Below the pieces are notes generated by a model. The model did no database searches. It had not been told where the DNA came from and saw only the letters and a list, made by a program, of their open reading frames with translations. A stretch of DNA of 64,000 nucleotides from CADEED01 sp036677145 (GTDB taxonomy: Bacteria > Pseudomonadota > Gammaproteobacteria > Steroidobacterales > Steroidobacteraceae), in the NCBI GenBank assembly GCA_036677145.1, contig JAKFFF010000010.1, forward strand, positions 1 to 64,000, in the 5' to 3' direction. Shown one piece after another: positions 19,760 to 28,421 of the stretch. Every line of letters starts with the position of its first letter. Position 1 is the first letter of the stretch. A program made the translations under genes and the position numbers.

Positions 19760-20458
19760 ATGACAGGTGGGAAATTGTTGAGGGCGCTCGCCGCATTTTC
19801 AGTGTTGGGCACAAGCCTTCCCGCTAGCGCTGACATTGTCACCTTGGAACCAGACGATTTTGCCAGCGGGACTGATGTTTCGCTTAGCTGGATAGAGTCA
19901 GGCATCAGATTGCGTTCATACACCTCGAGCGGAGAGCCCGATCGCACTCTCACGATAGAAGCTGTTTCCGTAGTAGATGATCGGCGGCCCGTCACTGGGG
20001 CGAGAACCTTCGGTACCTTTTCCTATGTAAATAGCTCTGACTATTGCTTTACAGTTGCTGCCGCCTGTCCGCCGTCGGGACTTTTTGAGTCGTTTCGCGT
20101 CCTCAGAATAGACTTTGAAAGGCCCGTCGATTTCGTGGAGGTGTTTGGCGCGCACTCTTCAGATCCGGTTGGCCTCTATGCCATCAACAGCGCTAACGAG
20201 ATTGTCGCGACTTGTTACGCGCAATACAGTGGCGACTGTTTCCATACTTTGAGCACAACCAACATAGCCACCATTGCCACTTCTTCGGTCACTCGCCCGA
20301 TTCGCGACATTACGTCGGTCTTCATTGGCGGTGTAAGCGGTGGCAGCAGCGTCGACACAATTCGGGTGAATGTGCCCGAACCAGGTACCCTCGCGTTATT
20401 CGCTTTGGGCCTGGTGTTGGCTACTGGGTGCCGTCGAAGGCGTGAAACTGCGATCTGA
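19760..20458 (+). CDS. PEP-CTERM sorting-domain secreted protein
   Basis: The 232-residue protein has an N-terminal signal peptide (KLLRALAAFSVLGTSLPASA) and a C-terminal sorting tail VPEPGTLALFALGLVLATG followed by CRRRR: the PEP motif, one transmembrane helix and a basic end recognised by exosortase. The middle part is rich in Ser/Thr/Val and has four Cys; no enzyme domain is seen. Such proteins are exported, processed by EpsH-type exosortase and often linked to extracellular polysaccharide. No exosortase gene is in this window. Codon use is less GC-rich than in neighbours, consistent with transfer or a fast-evolving surface gene. Confidence 0.88.
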   Translation: MTGGKLLRALAAFSVLGTSLPASADIVTLEPDDFASGTDVSLSWIESGIRLRSYTSSGEPDRTLTIEAVSVVDDRRPVTGARTFGTFSYVNSSDYCFTVAAACPPSGLFESFRVLRIDFERPVDFVEVFGAHSSDPVGLYAINSANEIVATCYAQYSGDCFHTLSTTNIATIATSSVTRPIRDITSVFIGGVSGGSSVDTIRVNVPEPGTLALFALGLVLATGCRRRRETAI

Positions 20459-20612
20459 GTGCTATCCCACAGGGACTTTCCGGCTTTCCATATCGCACGC
20501 CCGCTGCGACACACGTCTCGCTTCCCGGTTGTTAGATGGGTCTTTCCCGAAATCGCGACACACCTATATACAACCCGCGCCGCAGTGGCACGGGCATAAC
20601 CCGGCTCCCACC

Positions 20613-20867
20613 ATGCCTCACTACTTCATCAACAACCACGCCCAGTCGAACGGCGACCACGAGGTCCACGCCGCGGGCTGTTCCAAGATGCCCGTCGACA
20701 AGGGTTATCTCGGACACTTCGAATGCATCGGCGAGGCGCTCATGGAAGCGCGCAAGGACTTCTGGCAATCCGCCACGTGTCTGCGCTGCGCCGGCGGCGA
20801 TGCCGCCGCGATCGACACCGTGCGTGCGATACGCGTCGCGCCCGCGATGCGACTGAAGTTCGGCTGA
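20613..20867 (+). CDS. small conserved Cys/His-containing hypothetical protein
   Basis: The 84-residue product begins MPHYFINNHAQSNGDHEVHAAGC and has Cys residues in GCSKMP, GHFECIG and SATCLRCAGG. I recall similar short proteins with a YF/NNAQ-NGDHEVH-GC pattern as a widespread family of unknown function; the spaced Cys and His suggest metal binding, which is inference. The ATG 20613 was chosen as the first start that gives this conserved N-terminus, though the frame is open further upstream. It converges on the histidine kinase gene with three bases between stops. Confidence 0.7.
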   Translation: MPHYFINNHAQSNGDHEVHAAGCSKMPVDKGYLGHFECIGEALMEARKDFWQSATCLRCAGGDAAAIDTVRAIRVAPAMRLKFG

Positions 20868-20870
20868 TCT

Positions 20871-22094
20871 CTAACTGGCAGCGGGCAGACTGAAGTAGAA
20901 CGTCGCGCCCTGGTCCTGCTCGCCGTCGACCCAGACCTTGCCGCCGTGACGCTCGATTATCCGGCGCACGATGGACAGTCCCACGCCGGTGCCTTCGAAC
21001 TGGTCGGCGGAGTGCAGGCGCTGGAACACGCCAAACAACTTGTTCATGTATTTCATGTTGAAGCCGACGCCGTTGTCCTTCACGAACACGACGAGCGTCT
21101 GGCCGTCCATGCGGTAGCCCACTTCGATCCGCGCCTTCTCGCGCTCGCGCGTGAACTTGACGGCGTTCGACAGCAGGTTCACGAACACCTGCTGCAGGAG
21201 CCCCGCATCTACCTGCCAGGTCGGCATGTCGGCGATGACGAACTCGATGTCGCGGCCTTCGCGCTCCTGCGCCATGCCATCGATCACCTTGCGCGCGAGC
21301 TGGTCGAGTTTCACGGGCTGCTTGTTGAGCGGCTGGCGATTCAATTGCGAGAGCCGCAGCAGGTCGGTGATGAGCCGATCCATGTGCAACGCGCCGGCGC
21401 TGACGTTGGTCAACAGGCGTTTGCCTTCATCCGAGAGATTGCCGACGTGCTCGGAAAGCAGCGCCTGAGTAAACGTAGAAACCGCGCGGAGTGGCGCACG
21501 CAGGTCGTGCGACACCGAGAATGAAAACGCTTCGAGCTCGCGGTTCGCGATCTTGAGTTCTTCGGTGCGCTCGCGGACGTTCTGCTCGAGCCGGGTTTTC
21601 TCGATGCGCAACTGCCGCACGGACAATGCGCGTTCGAGCACGGGCAGGGTGGTCGTGAGCTTGATCGGCTTCTGGATGTAGTCGAGTGCGCCGGCCTTCA
21701 TGGCGGCTATGGCAGTGTCCAGCGCCCCGTGGCCGGTCATGATGATCGCGACCAGGGTCGGATCGATGAGCTGCGCCGACTTCATCAAGTCGATGCCGTT
21801 GGTGCCGGGCATCTGCAGATCGGCGAGCAGGAGATCGAAAGTCCGCTCGCGCATTGCGACCAGCGCGTCGGCCGGCGCGGTGAAGCCGACGGTCTCGTAA
21901 CCTTCGTATTCGAGTGTGTCGCACAAGGCCCGCATGGAGGCGGGTTCATCGTCCACGATCAGCAGCCGGAATTTCTCCGCGGGCTTTTGCTTCGCGTCCG
22001 ACATCGTTTCAGGTTCCCGCATCGGCTGGCGGCGTTTGGTGTCCTCGGTCATTTGCATTCCGGAATCACGGATTTGAATTGCCTCCGGGCGCAC
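20871..22094 (-). CDS. response-regulator/histidine kinase hybrid
   Basis: The protein (up to 407 residues) has an N-terminal receiver domain (about 42-160; phosphoacceptor Asp92 in LLLADLQMPG, Lys in IQKP), a short coiled linker, a HisKA dimerisation domain with His196 in SVSHDLRAPLRA, and a C-terminal ATPase domain (NLLSNAVKFT, DNGVGFN, GTGVGLSIVRRII). The HisKA region resembles that of bacteriophytochromes. It lacks a membrane segment and a sensor domain, so it probably takes phosphate or a signal from a partner. The start is uncertain: GTG 22094 or ATGs 12, 24 or 30 codons later. It is divergent from the GGDEF-EAL gene. Confidence 0.88.
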   Translation of the reverse strand: MRPEAIQIRDSGMQMTEDTKRRQPMREPETMSDAKQKPAEKFRLLIVDDEPASMRALCDTLEYEGYETVGFTAPADALVAMRERTFDLLLADLQMPGTNGIDLMKSAQLIDPTLVAIIMTGHGALDTAIAAMKAGALDYIQKPIKLTTTLPVLERALSVRQLRIEKTRLEQNVRERTEELKIANRELEAFSFSVSHDLRAPLRAVSTFTQALLSEHVGNLSDEGKRLLTNVSAGALHMDRLITDLLRLSQLNRQPLNKQPVKLDQLARKVIDGMAQEREGRDIEFVIADMPTWQVDAGLLQQVFVNLLSNAVKFTREREKARIEVGYRMDGQTLVVFVKDNGVGFNMKYMNKLFGVFQRLHSADQFEGTGVGLSIVRRIIERHGGKVWVDGEQDQGATFYFSLPAAS

Positions 22095-22242
22095 GCCCGC
22101 GTATTCGTTGATGCGCTAGTGTCCTCTTACTCATCACTATGGCCAAATCCCTAGGGTTATGCCTGATTGCGCTTGTCAGAGGATTCTCACAGGACATCCC
22201 GGCGAATTACGTTCAATGAGCAATGTAGTTAGCGCGTCACCG

Positions 22243-22279
22243 TCGATCGGCGCAATGTAGGGCTACATGCCTGATCGAC
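22243..22279 (+). promoter_or_regulatory. imperfect palindrome/hairpin upstream of the GGDEF-EAL gene
   Basis: Outer arms GTCGATC (22243-22249) and GATCGAC (22273-22279) enclose a perfect inner palindrome ATGTAG-G-CTACAT (22256-22268). It lies in the 265-base divergent region between the two signalling genes. It could be a regulator-binding site or a folded leader. No known riboswitch was recognised. Confidence 0.4.
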
Positions 22280-22359
22280 GGGCTGCTGCGGTGTTCGCTG
22301 GAGCTTGACCCGGACGGGCTTCGTGGGCCTAACTAACACCCAGGGGGAGGGAAGGACGC

Positions 22360-25002
22360 ATGCAGCCGGTCCGGTTGATCCTCGTCGAAGACATGCCGAC
22401 AGAGGCCGAAATCGCCATCCGCCATCTCGAGGCGGGCGGTTTCTCGTGCCAGTGGTCGCGTGTCGATACCGAAGCGACATTGCGGGCGGCGCTGGCCGAG
22501 GGCCGACCGGACCTCATCCTGTCCGATTTCACCTTGCCCGGCTTCGACGGATTGACGGCTCTCGAAATGGCGCGGGCCGCGGCGCCGGATATCCCGTTCC
22601 TCTTTCTTTCGGGCACGATCGGCGAGGAACGCGCGATCGACGCCCTGCAGCGCGGCGCCGTCGACTACGTGCTCAAGACCAACCTCGAGCGGCTTGCGCC
22701 CGCGGTGCGCCGCGCGTTGAGCGAGGCGCAGTCACGCCGGCAACGGCGGGCGCTCGAACAGCAGTTGCGCGACATCGTCGCGACCTCGCAGGACTGGATC
22801 TGGGAACACGACCGCGAGGGGCGCTTCACTTTCTGCAGCGAGTCGGTGCGGCAGATCCTCGGTTACGCGCCCGCGGAAATCCTCGGCACCAACGCCTCGC
22901 AATTCGTGCATCCGGAAGACCTGGCCGCGCTCGATTTCGCAATGCATACGCTCGGGCCCAACCAACGCACCGCGACCAACCTGCAGGCGCGCTGGCGCCA
23001 TCGCAACGGCAGCTACCGCTGGCTCGAGCGCAACATGCTTGCGTTGCTCGACGACAGCGGACACGTCAAGGGTTATCGCGGCAGCGAACGCGATTTCACG
23101 GAACGGCGCCGGCAGGAAAAACACATCAGCCGGCTCACGCGTGTCCTGAAAATGTTGTCGGGCGTGAACAGCGCGATGGTGCGCATTCGCCATCGCAGTG
23201 AAATCCTCGCCGAAGCGTGCCGGCTCGCCACCACCGCCGGCGGCTACGCGAGTGCGATGGTGGCGCTCATCGAGCCCGGAACCCACAGCGCGCGTCCCGC
23301 GGCCTGGTCGGGCAGCGTCGACAATCAGTCCGCGCACCAACTCACATTCAGCATCGCGGAGAGCGCCAAGGAAGACAGCAGCGTGATCGGCCGTGTGTTG
23401 CGCACCGGGCTGCCGCTCGTCTGCAACGATCTGAATGGCCTGGACATGCCGTTGGCCGCGCGCGCGCCGCTGCTCGATTCAGGATTCCGCAGTGTGGTCG
23501 CCTATCCACTGCTGGTCGATCGCACGCCGATCGGCGCCTTGATGCTCACATCCTTCGATGTGGGAGCCGTGGGCGATGAAGAGTCGCGCATGTTGCGCGA
23601 ACTGGTGGCGAATCTTTCGTTCGCGCTCCAGTACCTGCACAAGGAAGACGAAGTCCGCTTCCTGTCCTATTTCGATCCGCTCACGGGCCTCGCGAAGCGC
23701 GGCCTGTTCTGCGAACGGCTGGTGCGTGCGCTCGAGCCGCGCATCGGCCGCCGCGGCACGCCTGCGGTCGCCGTGCTCGATATCGAACATCTGTCCTCCC
23801 TTAACGATTCGTTCGGACGGCACGCGGGCGACCTGCTGCTGCAACAAGTGGCGGACCGGCTGAAGCGCCACCTGGATTCCACGGAGCTGCTCGCGCATTT
23901 CGGCGGCGGCACTTTCGGACTCATCCTCGAAGCGGACGGTGATGAAGACGAGGCCATGCATTGGCTCCAGGAACAGGTGACCGAGGTGTTCCGCGCGGCA
24001 TTCACGGTGGACGGGCGCGGCATCCCCGTCGATGTGAAATGCGGCTTCGCTCGTTACCCCGACAATGGACACGATGCGAACTCCCTCGTGCAGAACGCCG
24101 AGGCTGCGCTGAGAGGCGCGAAGAACACGGGCGAGAGATATCTGCCGCATCGGCTGGAGTTGTCCTCGGCCGTCGTGTCGCGCATGACGATGGAACACCG
24201 CTTGCGAGGCGCGGTCGATCGCCAGGAATTCGAGCTGCACTATCAGCCGAAGATCGACATCAAGTCGCGCCAGATCCGGGGTCTCGAAGCGCTGGTTCGC
24301 TGGCGCGATCCGGATGCGGGGCTCGTCATGCCCGGCGGATTCCTGCCGCTGATGGAATCGAGCGGGCTCATCGTCGCGCTGGGCGACTGGATCCTGCGGC
24401 AGGCGGCCTCCGATCTGCGGCGCTGGCAGGGCGCGGGTCTCACGCCGGGCCGCGTCGCGGTGAACATCTCCCCGGTGCAGTTGAAGCGGCGCACGTTCGC
24501 CGATCATCTGTTCGACCTCGTGGGCGAATGGCGCAACGACAATGTCGGCATCGACATCGAGATCACTGAAAGCGTCCTGATCGATGATGTGAGCTCCGCG
24601 GTTTCGCAATTACGGCTGCTGCGCCGTGCCGGCATCCGCGTGGCGATCGACGATTTCGGCACGGGTTATTCGTCGTTGAGCCGGCTCTCGGAACTGCCCG
24701 TCGACATGCTCAAGATCGACCGCTCATTCGTGAACGTGCTGACGGGAACGGGAGCCGGCCGCACCGTCGCGCAGACCATCATCACGCTCGGCAAGGCCTT
24801 CAACATGACGACCATCGCCGAGGGTGTGGAAACGCCCGAGCAACTCGAAATGCTCGCGAATCTCGGCTGCGACCAGTCGCAGGGTTATCTGCACAGCCGG
24901 CCGCTGCCCGTGGCCGACCTCGAGCCGCTGCTGAGGAATGGCTTTGCTCGCGGCCGTCATTTGCCGAACCTCGACATAACGGCGCAAGCCCGCGGCGGTT
25001 GA
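22360..25002 (+). CDS. REC-PAS-GAF-GGDEF-EAL cyclic-di-GMP signalling protein
   Basis: The 880-residue cytoplasmic protein has, in order, a receiver domain (1-125, Asp56 in LILSDFTLPG), a PAS domain (about 130-250, DWIWEHDREGRFTFCSES), a GAF domain (about 270-420), a GGDEF domain (about 430-590) and an EAL domain (about 600-860). The GGDEF signature reads GGGTF, so cyclase activity is probably lost. The EAL domain keeps LEALVRW, ITESVL, DDFGTGYSSL, KIDRSF and EGVET, so it is likely an active phosphodiesterase lowering c-di-GMP. A GGGAGGG site precedes the ATG. Its neighbour, the divergent REC-kinase, may phosphorylate the receiver domain. Confidence 0.93.
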   Translation: MQPVRLILVEDMPTEAEIAIRHLEAGGFSCQWSRVDTEATLRAALAEGRPDLILSDFTLPGFDGLTALEMARAAAPDIPFLFLSGTIGEERAIDALQRGAVDYVLKTNLERLAPAVRRALSEAQSRRQRRALEQQLRDIVATSQDWIWEHDREGRFTFCSESVRQILGYAPAEILGTNASQFVHPEDLAALDFAMHTLGPNQRTATNLQARWRHRNGSYRWLERNMLALLDDSGHVKGYRGSERDFTERRRQEKHISRLTRVLKMLSGVNSAMVRIRHRSEILAEACRLATTAGGYASAMVALIEPGTHSARPAAWSGSVDNQSAHQLTFSIAESAKEDSSVIGRVLRTGLPLVCNDLNGLDMPLAARAPLLDSGFRSVVAYPLLVDRTPIGALMLTSFDVGAVGDEESRMLRELVANLSFALQYLHKEDEVRFLSYFDPLTGLAKRGLFCERLVRALEPRIGRRGTPAVAVLDIEHLSSLNDSFGRHAGDLLLQQVADRLKRHLDSTELLAHFGGGTFGLILEADGDEDEAMHWLQEQVTEVFRAAFTVDGRGIPVDVKCGFARYPDNGHDANSLVQNAEAALRGAKNTGERYLPHRLELSSAVVSRMTMEHRLRGAVDRQEFELHYQPKIDIKSRQIRGLEALVRWRDPDAGLVMPGGFLPLMESSGLIVALGDWILRQAASDLRRWQGAGLTPGRVAVNISPVQLKRRTFADHLFDLVGEWRNDNVGIDIEITESVLIDDVSSAVSQLRLLRRAGIRVAIDDFGTGYSSLSRLSELPVDMLKIDRSFVNVLTGTGAGRTVAQTIITLGKAFNMTTIAEGVETPEQLEMLANLGCDQSQGYLHSRPLPVADLEPLLRNGFARGRHLPNLDITAQARGG

Positions 25003-25095
25003 CGCGCGCGCCCAAACTTATTTGGGAACGCCCCGGTACCCGTCTGATCTACACTTGAGCGCGTAAAAAGCGCCGTCTCAGATCGGATACCCAAA

Positions 25096-26379
25096 TTGCT
25101 CAAACAACTTACTCGCACACGCCTCCTTTGGCTGATCGCAATCGTCCTCGTCGTCCTGTTTGGTTTCTGGCGCTGTACATCCGGCGGACCGGGCGCCCCT
25201 GAATTCCAGAGCGCCGCGGTCGAACGCGGCAACATCGTCTCGCGTGTCAGCACGTCGGGCAGTCTGCAGGCGGTGGTCACCGTCGATGTGGGCAGCCAGG
25301 TTTCCGGACGCATCCAGGAACTGTTCGCCGACTTCAACTCGACCGTGAAGAAGGGCCAGAAGATCGCGAAGATCGATCCGGCGCTGTTCCAGGCCGCGGT
25401 CGTGCAGGCGGAGGCCAACGTCACGGCCGCGCGTGCGAACGTCACGCGCCTGCAGATCACGGCCGAAGACGCCGAACGCCAGGCGAAACGTGCCAGTGAA
25501 GTGTTCGCGCAGCGGCTCATCTCCGAGACGGAGCGGGACAATGCCGTGGCCACCGCACGCGCGGCTCGCGCCTCGGTCGACCAGGCTCTCGGACAGCTCG
25601 CGCAGTCGAGGGCTTCGCTCGAACAGGCGCGCACGAACCTGCGTTACACGGACATCGTTTCGCCCACGGACGGCGTCGTGATTTCGCGCGCGGTCAACGT
25701 GGGTCAGACGGTGGCCGCTTCGTTGCAGGCGCCGATCATCTTCACCATCGCGCAGGATCTGCGCGCGATGGAAGTGCACACCAACGTCGCGGAGTCCGAC
25801 ATCGGGCGGCTCAAGAAGGACATGCGCGTCACGTTCACCGTCGATGCCTATCCGGGCGAGCCGTTCCGCGGAAAGATCCGCGACATCCGCAACGCACCGC
25901 AGATCGTGCAGAACGTCGTGACCTACGACGCGGTCATCGACGTATCGAACGAGGATCTCAAGCTCAAGCCCGGAATGACGGCGACGGTCAGTGTCATCAC
26001 CGACCGGCGCGAGGACGTGCTCGGCGTTCCGAACGCCGCGTTGCGCTTCCGTCCGGAGAGCGCCGGACCCGCGGCCGGTGGCGGCGCGCAGCGTGCGCAA
26101 GGCGCGCAGGGCGGCGCGGGTGCGGGCAATCGTCCGCGACGCGAGCGCGGCGCCGAGGGCGACGAGGGTCGCCCGGCCGCCGCTCCGCGCACTGTCTACG
26201 TGGAAGTGAACGGCCAGCCGCAGCCGCGTGAAGTCACCACGGGCATCACCGACGGCCGCGTCACCGAGATCACCGGCGGCGATCTGAAGGAAGGCGAGAA
26301 GGTCATCGTCTCGGTCGCGGGCGCGAACCCGAACCAGCAGCGCGGCGGCGGCCAGCGCGGCGGCTTCCGGATTCTCTGA
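25096..26379 (+). CDS. MacA/HlyD-type periplasmic adaptor subunit of an ABC efflux system
   Basis: The 427-residue protein (TTG start) has an N-terminal membrane anchor (LLWLIAIVLVVLFGFW), a barrel-sandwich/lipoyl motif (SGSLQAVVTVDVGSQVSGRIQELFADFNSTVKKGQ), a long coiled-coil hairpin rich in Ala/Arg/Glu (about 95-170), then the return barrel (TDIVSPTDGVVISRAVNVGQTV). A Gly/Arg-rich low-complexity insert of about 40 residues (near 320-360) and a Gly/Gln/Arg-rich tail are unusual. It forms a tripartite pump or exporter with the next two genes; an outer-membrane TolC partner is not in this window. Confidence 0.92.
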   Translation: MLKQLTRTRLLWLIAIVLVVLFGFWRCTSGGPGAPEFQSAAVERGNIVSRVSTSGSLQAVVTVDVGSQVSGRIQELFADFNSTVKKGQKIAKIDPALFQAAVVQAEANVTAARANVTRLQITAEDAERQAKRASEVFAQRLISETERDNAVATARAARASVDQALGQLAQSRASLEQARTNLRYTDIVSPTDGVVISRAVNVGQTVAASLQAPIIFTIAQDLRAMEVHTNVAESDIGRLKKDMRVTFTVDAYPGEPFRGKIRDIRNAPQIVQNVVTYDAVIDVSNEDLKLKPGMTATVSVITDRREDVLGVPNAALRFRPESAGPAAGGGAQRAQGAQGGAGAGNRPRRERGAEGDEGRPAAAPRTVYVEVNGQPQPREVTTGITDGRVTEITGGDLKEGEKVIVSVAGANPNQQRGGGQRGGFRIL

Positions 26380-26390
26380 CGAGTCACGCG

Positions 26391-27095
26391 ATGGCACTCA
26401 TCGAATTGCGCGATCTCGCGAAGATCTACCAGACCGGCGACACGGAATTCGCCGCGCTGCACGACGTGAATCTTTCGATCGAGCGTGGCGAGTTCGTCGC
26501 GATCTCGGGTTCTTCGGGCTCCGGGAAATCGACGCTGATGAACATTCTCGGCTGCCTCGATTCCCCGACGCGCGGCAGCTACGTGCTCGCGGATCGCGAT
26601 GTCGCGCGGCTCACTCGCATCGAGCTCGCGCGCGTGCGCAACGAATTCATCGGATTCGTGTTCCAGAACTTCAACCTGCTTTCACGCACCACCGCCGCCG
26701 AAAACGTCGAGCTGCCGCTCATCTACGCGAAGGTGCCGCCGGCCGAGCGCCATCAACGCGCGAAGGAAGCCCTCGAGCGCGTCGGTCTCGGTCATCGCGC
26801 CGGGCATCACCCCTCACAACTTTCGGGCGGTCAGCAGCAGCGTGTCGCGATCGCGCGTGCGTTGGTGACGCGGCCGCCGTTGATCCTCGCGGACGAACCC
26901 ACGGGCAATCTCGATTCGGCCACCAGCGTCGAGATCATGAAACTGCTGACCGAGCTGCAGGCCTCGGGCATGACCATCGTGTTCGTCACGCACGAGCCCG
27001 ACATCGCCGCCTACGCGGCGCGCAAGCTGCTGCTCAAAGACGGCGCGATCATCAGCGACATACGTCAGCAACCACAATTGCAGGAAGCATCATGA
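26391..27095 (+). CDS. ABC transporter ATP-binding protein (MacB/LolD type)
   Basis: The 234-residue protein has Walker A GSSGSGKST, the signature LSGGQQQRVAIARAL, Walker B LILADEPTGNLDS and the H-loop FVTHE. The family of MacB/LolD ATPases drives mechanotransmission through a FtsX-like permease instead of substrate passage. It lies 11 bases after the adaptor gene and overlaps the permease gene by four bases (ATGA). Confidence 0.95.
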   Translation: MALIELRDLAKIYQTGDTEFAALHDVNLSIERGEFVAISGSSGSGKSTLMNILGCLDSPTRGSYVLADRDVARLTRIELARVRNEFIGFVFQNFNLLSRTTAAENVELPLIYAKVPPAERHQRAKEALERVGLGHRAGHHPSQLSGGQQQRVAIARALVTRPPLILADEPTGNLDSATSVEIMKLLTELQASGMTIVFVTHEPDIAAYAARKLLLKDGAIISDIRQQPQLQEAS

Positions 27096-28324
27096 TCTCC
27101 GCCGTGGAAACCCTGCGACTCGCGGCGCGTGCGCTGCGCCGGAACAAATTGCGTTCTTTCCTGACCGCGCTCGGCATCATCATCGGCGTCGCCGCGGTCA
27201 TCTGCATGGTGTCGATCGGCGAGGGCGCGAAGTCGCGCATCCAGACCTCGATCGAAGGCGCGGGCACGAACGTCGTCATGGTGTTCTCCGGGTCGAGCTC
27301 GGGTCCCGGCGGACGCGGCGGGTTCGGCTCGCAGCCCACCATCACCTGGGAAGACTTGCGCGCGATCCAGACGGAGCTGCCATCGGTGCTGGCCGCGGCG
27401 CCGCAGATGAGCGCGAGTCAGCCCGTGATTTCAGAAACGAACACCTGGAACACGCAGGTATCGGGGACGACGCCCGAATGGTTCGTGATCCGCAACTGGC
27501 CCATCGAACGCGGCGAAGGACTCACGGTCTCGGACCAGGCGAGCGCGGCGAAGAACGCGGTGATCGGCAAGACCGCCGCGGACAATCTGTTCGGACCGGG
27601 CGTGGATCCGGTCGGGCAGATCGTCCGCATTCGCGACGCGCCGTTCACGATCATCGGTGTGCTCGCGCCCAAGGGTCAGAACGGCATGGGCCAGGATCAG
27701 GACGACGTGATCATCATTCCGATGTCGGCCTTCCAGACCCGCATGCAGCGCGGTCTCGGCAAGTTCGTGCCCGGGCGCATCTTCGTGAGCGCGGTGTCGG
27801 CGGACGCGATCCCGCGCGCGCGCGCGGAGATCAGCGCGCTGCTGCGCGAGCGGCACCGGCTCGGCCCCGAGGATGAAGATGATTTTTCGACCAGCAGCAT
27901 GGCCGAGATGACCAGCATGCTGACCTCGACCACGCAGACCATGACGACCTTGCTCGCGTCCATCGCACTCGTGTCGCTGATCGTCGGTGGCATCGGTGTC
28001 ATGAACATCATGCTGGTATCGGTCACCGAACGGACGCGCGAGATCGGCATCCGCATGGCGGTGGGCGCGCAGCCCGCCGACATCATGGCGCAATTCCTCA
28101 TCGAGGCACTGGCGCTGGCGGCGATCGGCGGGGCGATTGGAGTACTACTGGGGATTGGAATAGGGCAATTGCTGGCCGCGAAATTCGGCTGGTCGATGGT
28201 CACGCGCACGGACATCGTGCTCATCGCGCTCGCGGTCAGCGCGGGAGTCGGTGTCGTGTTCGGTTTGTATCCGGCGCGCAAGGCCGCGCGCCTCGATCCC
28301 ATCGACGCCCTGCGATACGAATAG
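27092..28324 (+). CDS. ABC transporter permease, MacB/FtsX type
   Basis: The 410-residue protein has the MacB layout: an N-terminal membrane helix (RSFLTALGIIIGVAAVICMVSIG), a large periplasmic domain (about 60-270) with a Gly/Ser-rich start (FSGSSSGPGGRGG), and three C-terminal helices of the FtsX domain, including SLIVGGIGVMNIMLVSVTERTREIGIRMAVGA. With the adaptor and ATPase it forms a MacAB-like exporter of peptides, macrolides or lipids; the substrate is not predictable. The start overlaps the ATPase stop (ATGA). Confidence 0.94.
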   Translation: MISAVETLRLAARALRRNKLRSFLTALGIIIGVAAVICMVSIGEGAKSRIQTSIEGAGTNVVMVFSGSSSGPGGRGGFGSQPTITWEDLRAIQTELPSVLAAAPQMSASQPVISETNTWNTQVSGTTPEWFVIRNWPIERGEGLTVSDQASAAKNAVIGKTAADNLFGPGVDPVGQIVRIRDAPFTIIGVLAPKGQNGMGQDQDDVIIIPMSAFQTRMQRGLGKFVPGRIFVSAVSADAIPRARAEISALLRERHRLGPEDEDDFSTSSMAEMTSMLTSTTQTMTTLLASIALVSLIVGGIGVMNIMLVSVTERTREIGIRMAVGAQPADIMAQFLIEALALAAIGGAIGVLLGIGIGQLLAAKFGWSMVTRTDIVLIALAVSAGVGVVFGLYPARKAARLDPIDALRYE

Positions 28325-28421
28325 GGTCCCCGAGCAACGGGACGAGTTGCGGTAATCCTCGGGAGACTCCCCGGGGCGCCGTGAATATACTCGGCCGCTC
28401 CTTCCAAACGGACTCGAAGAC

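Noticed and set aside
19270..20612. Integrated island at tRNA-Pro
   Set aside because: No integrase gene and no repeated copy of the tRNA 3' end could be found in the window, so only a composition difference remains.
22095..22359. c-di-GMP riboswitch in front of the GGDEF-EAL gene
   Set aside because: The conserved GEMM core and loops could not be recognised; only a short imperfect palindrome is present.
23640..24150. Active diguanylate cyclase in the GGDEF-EAL protein
   Set aside because: The signature is GGGTF, which lacks the Asp-Glu needed for catalysis.
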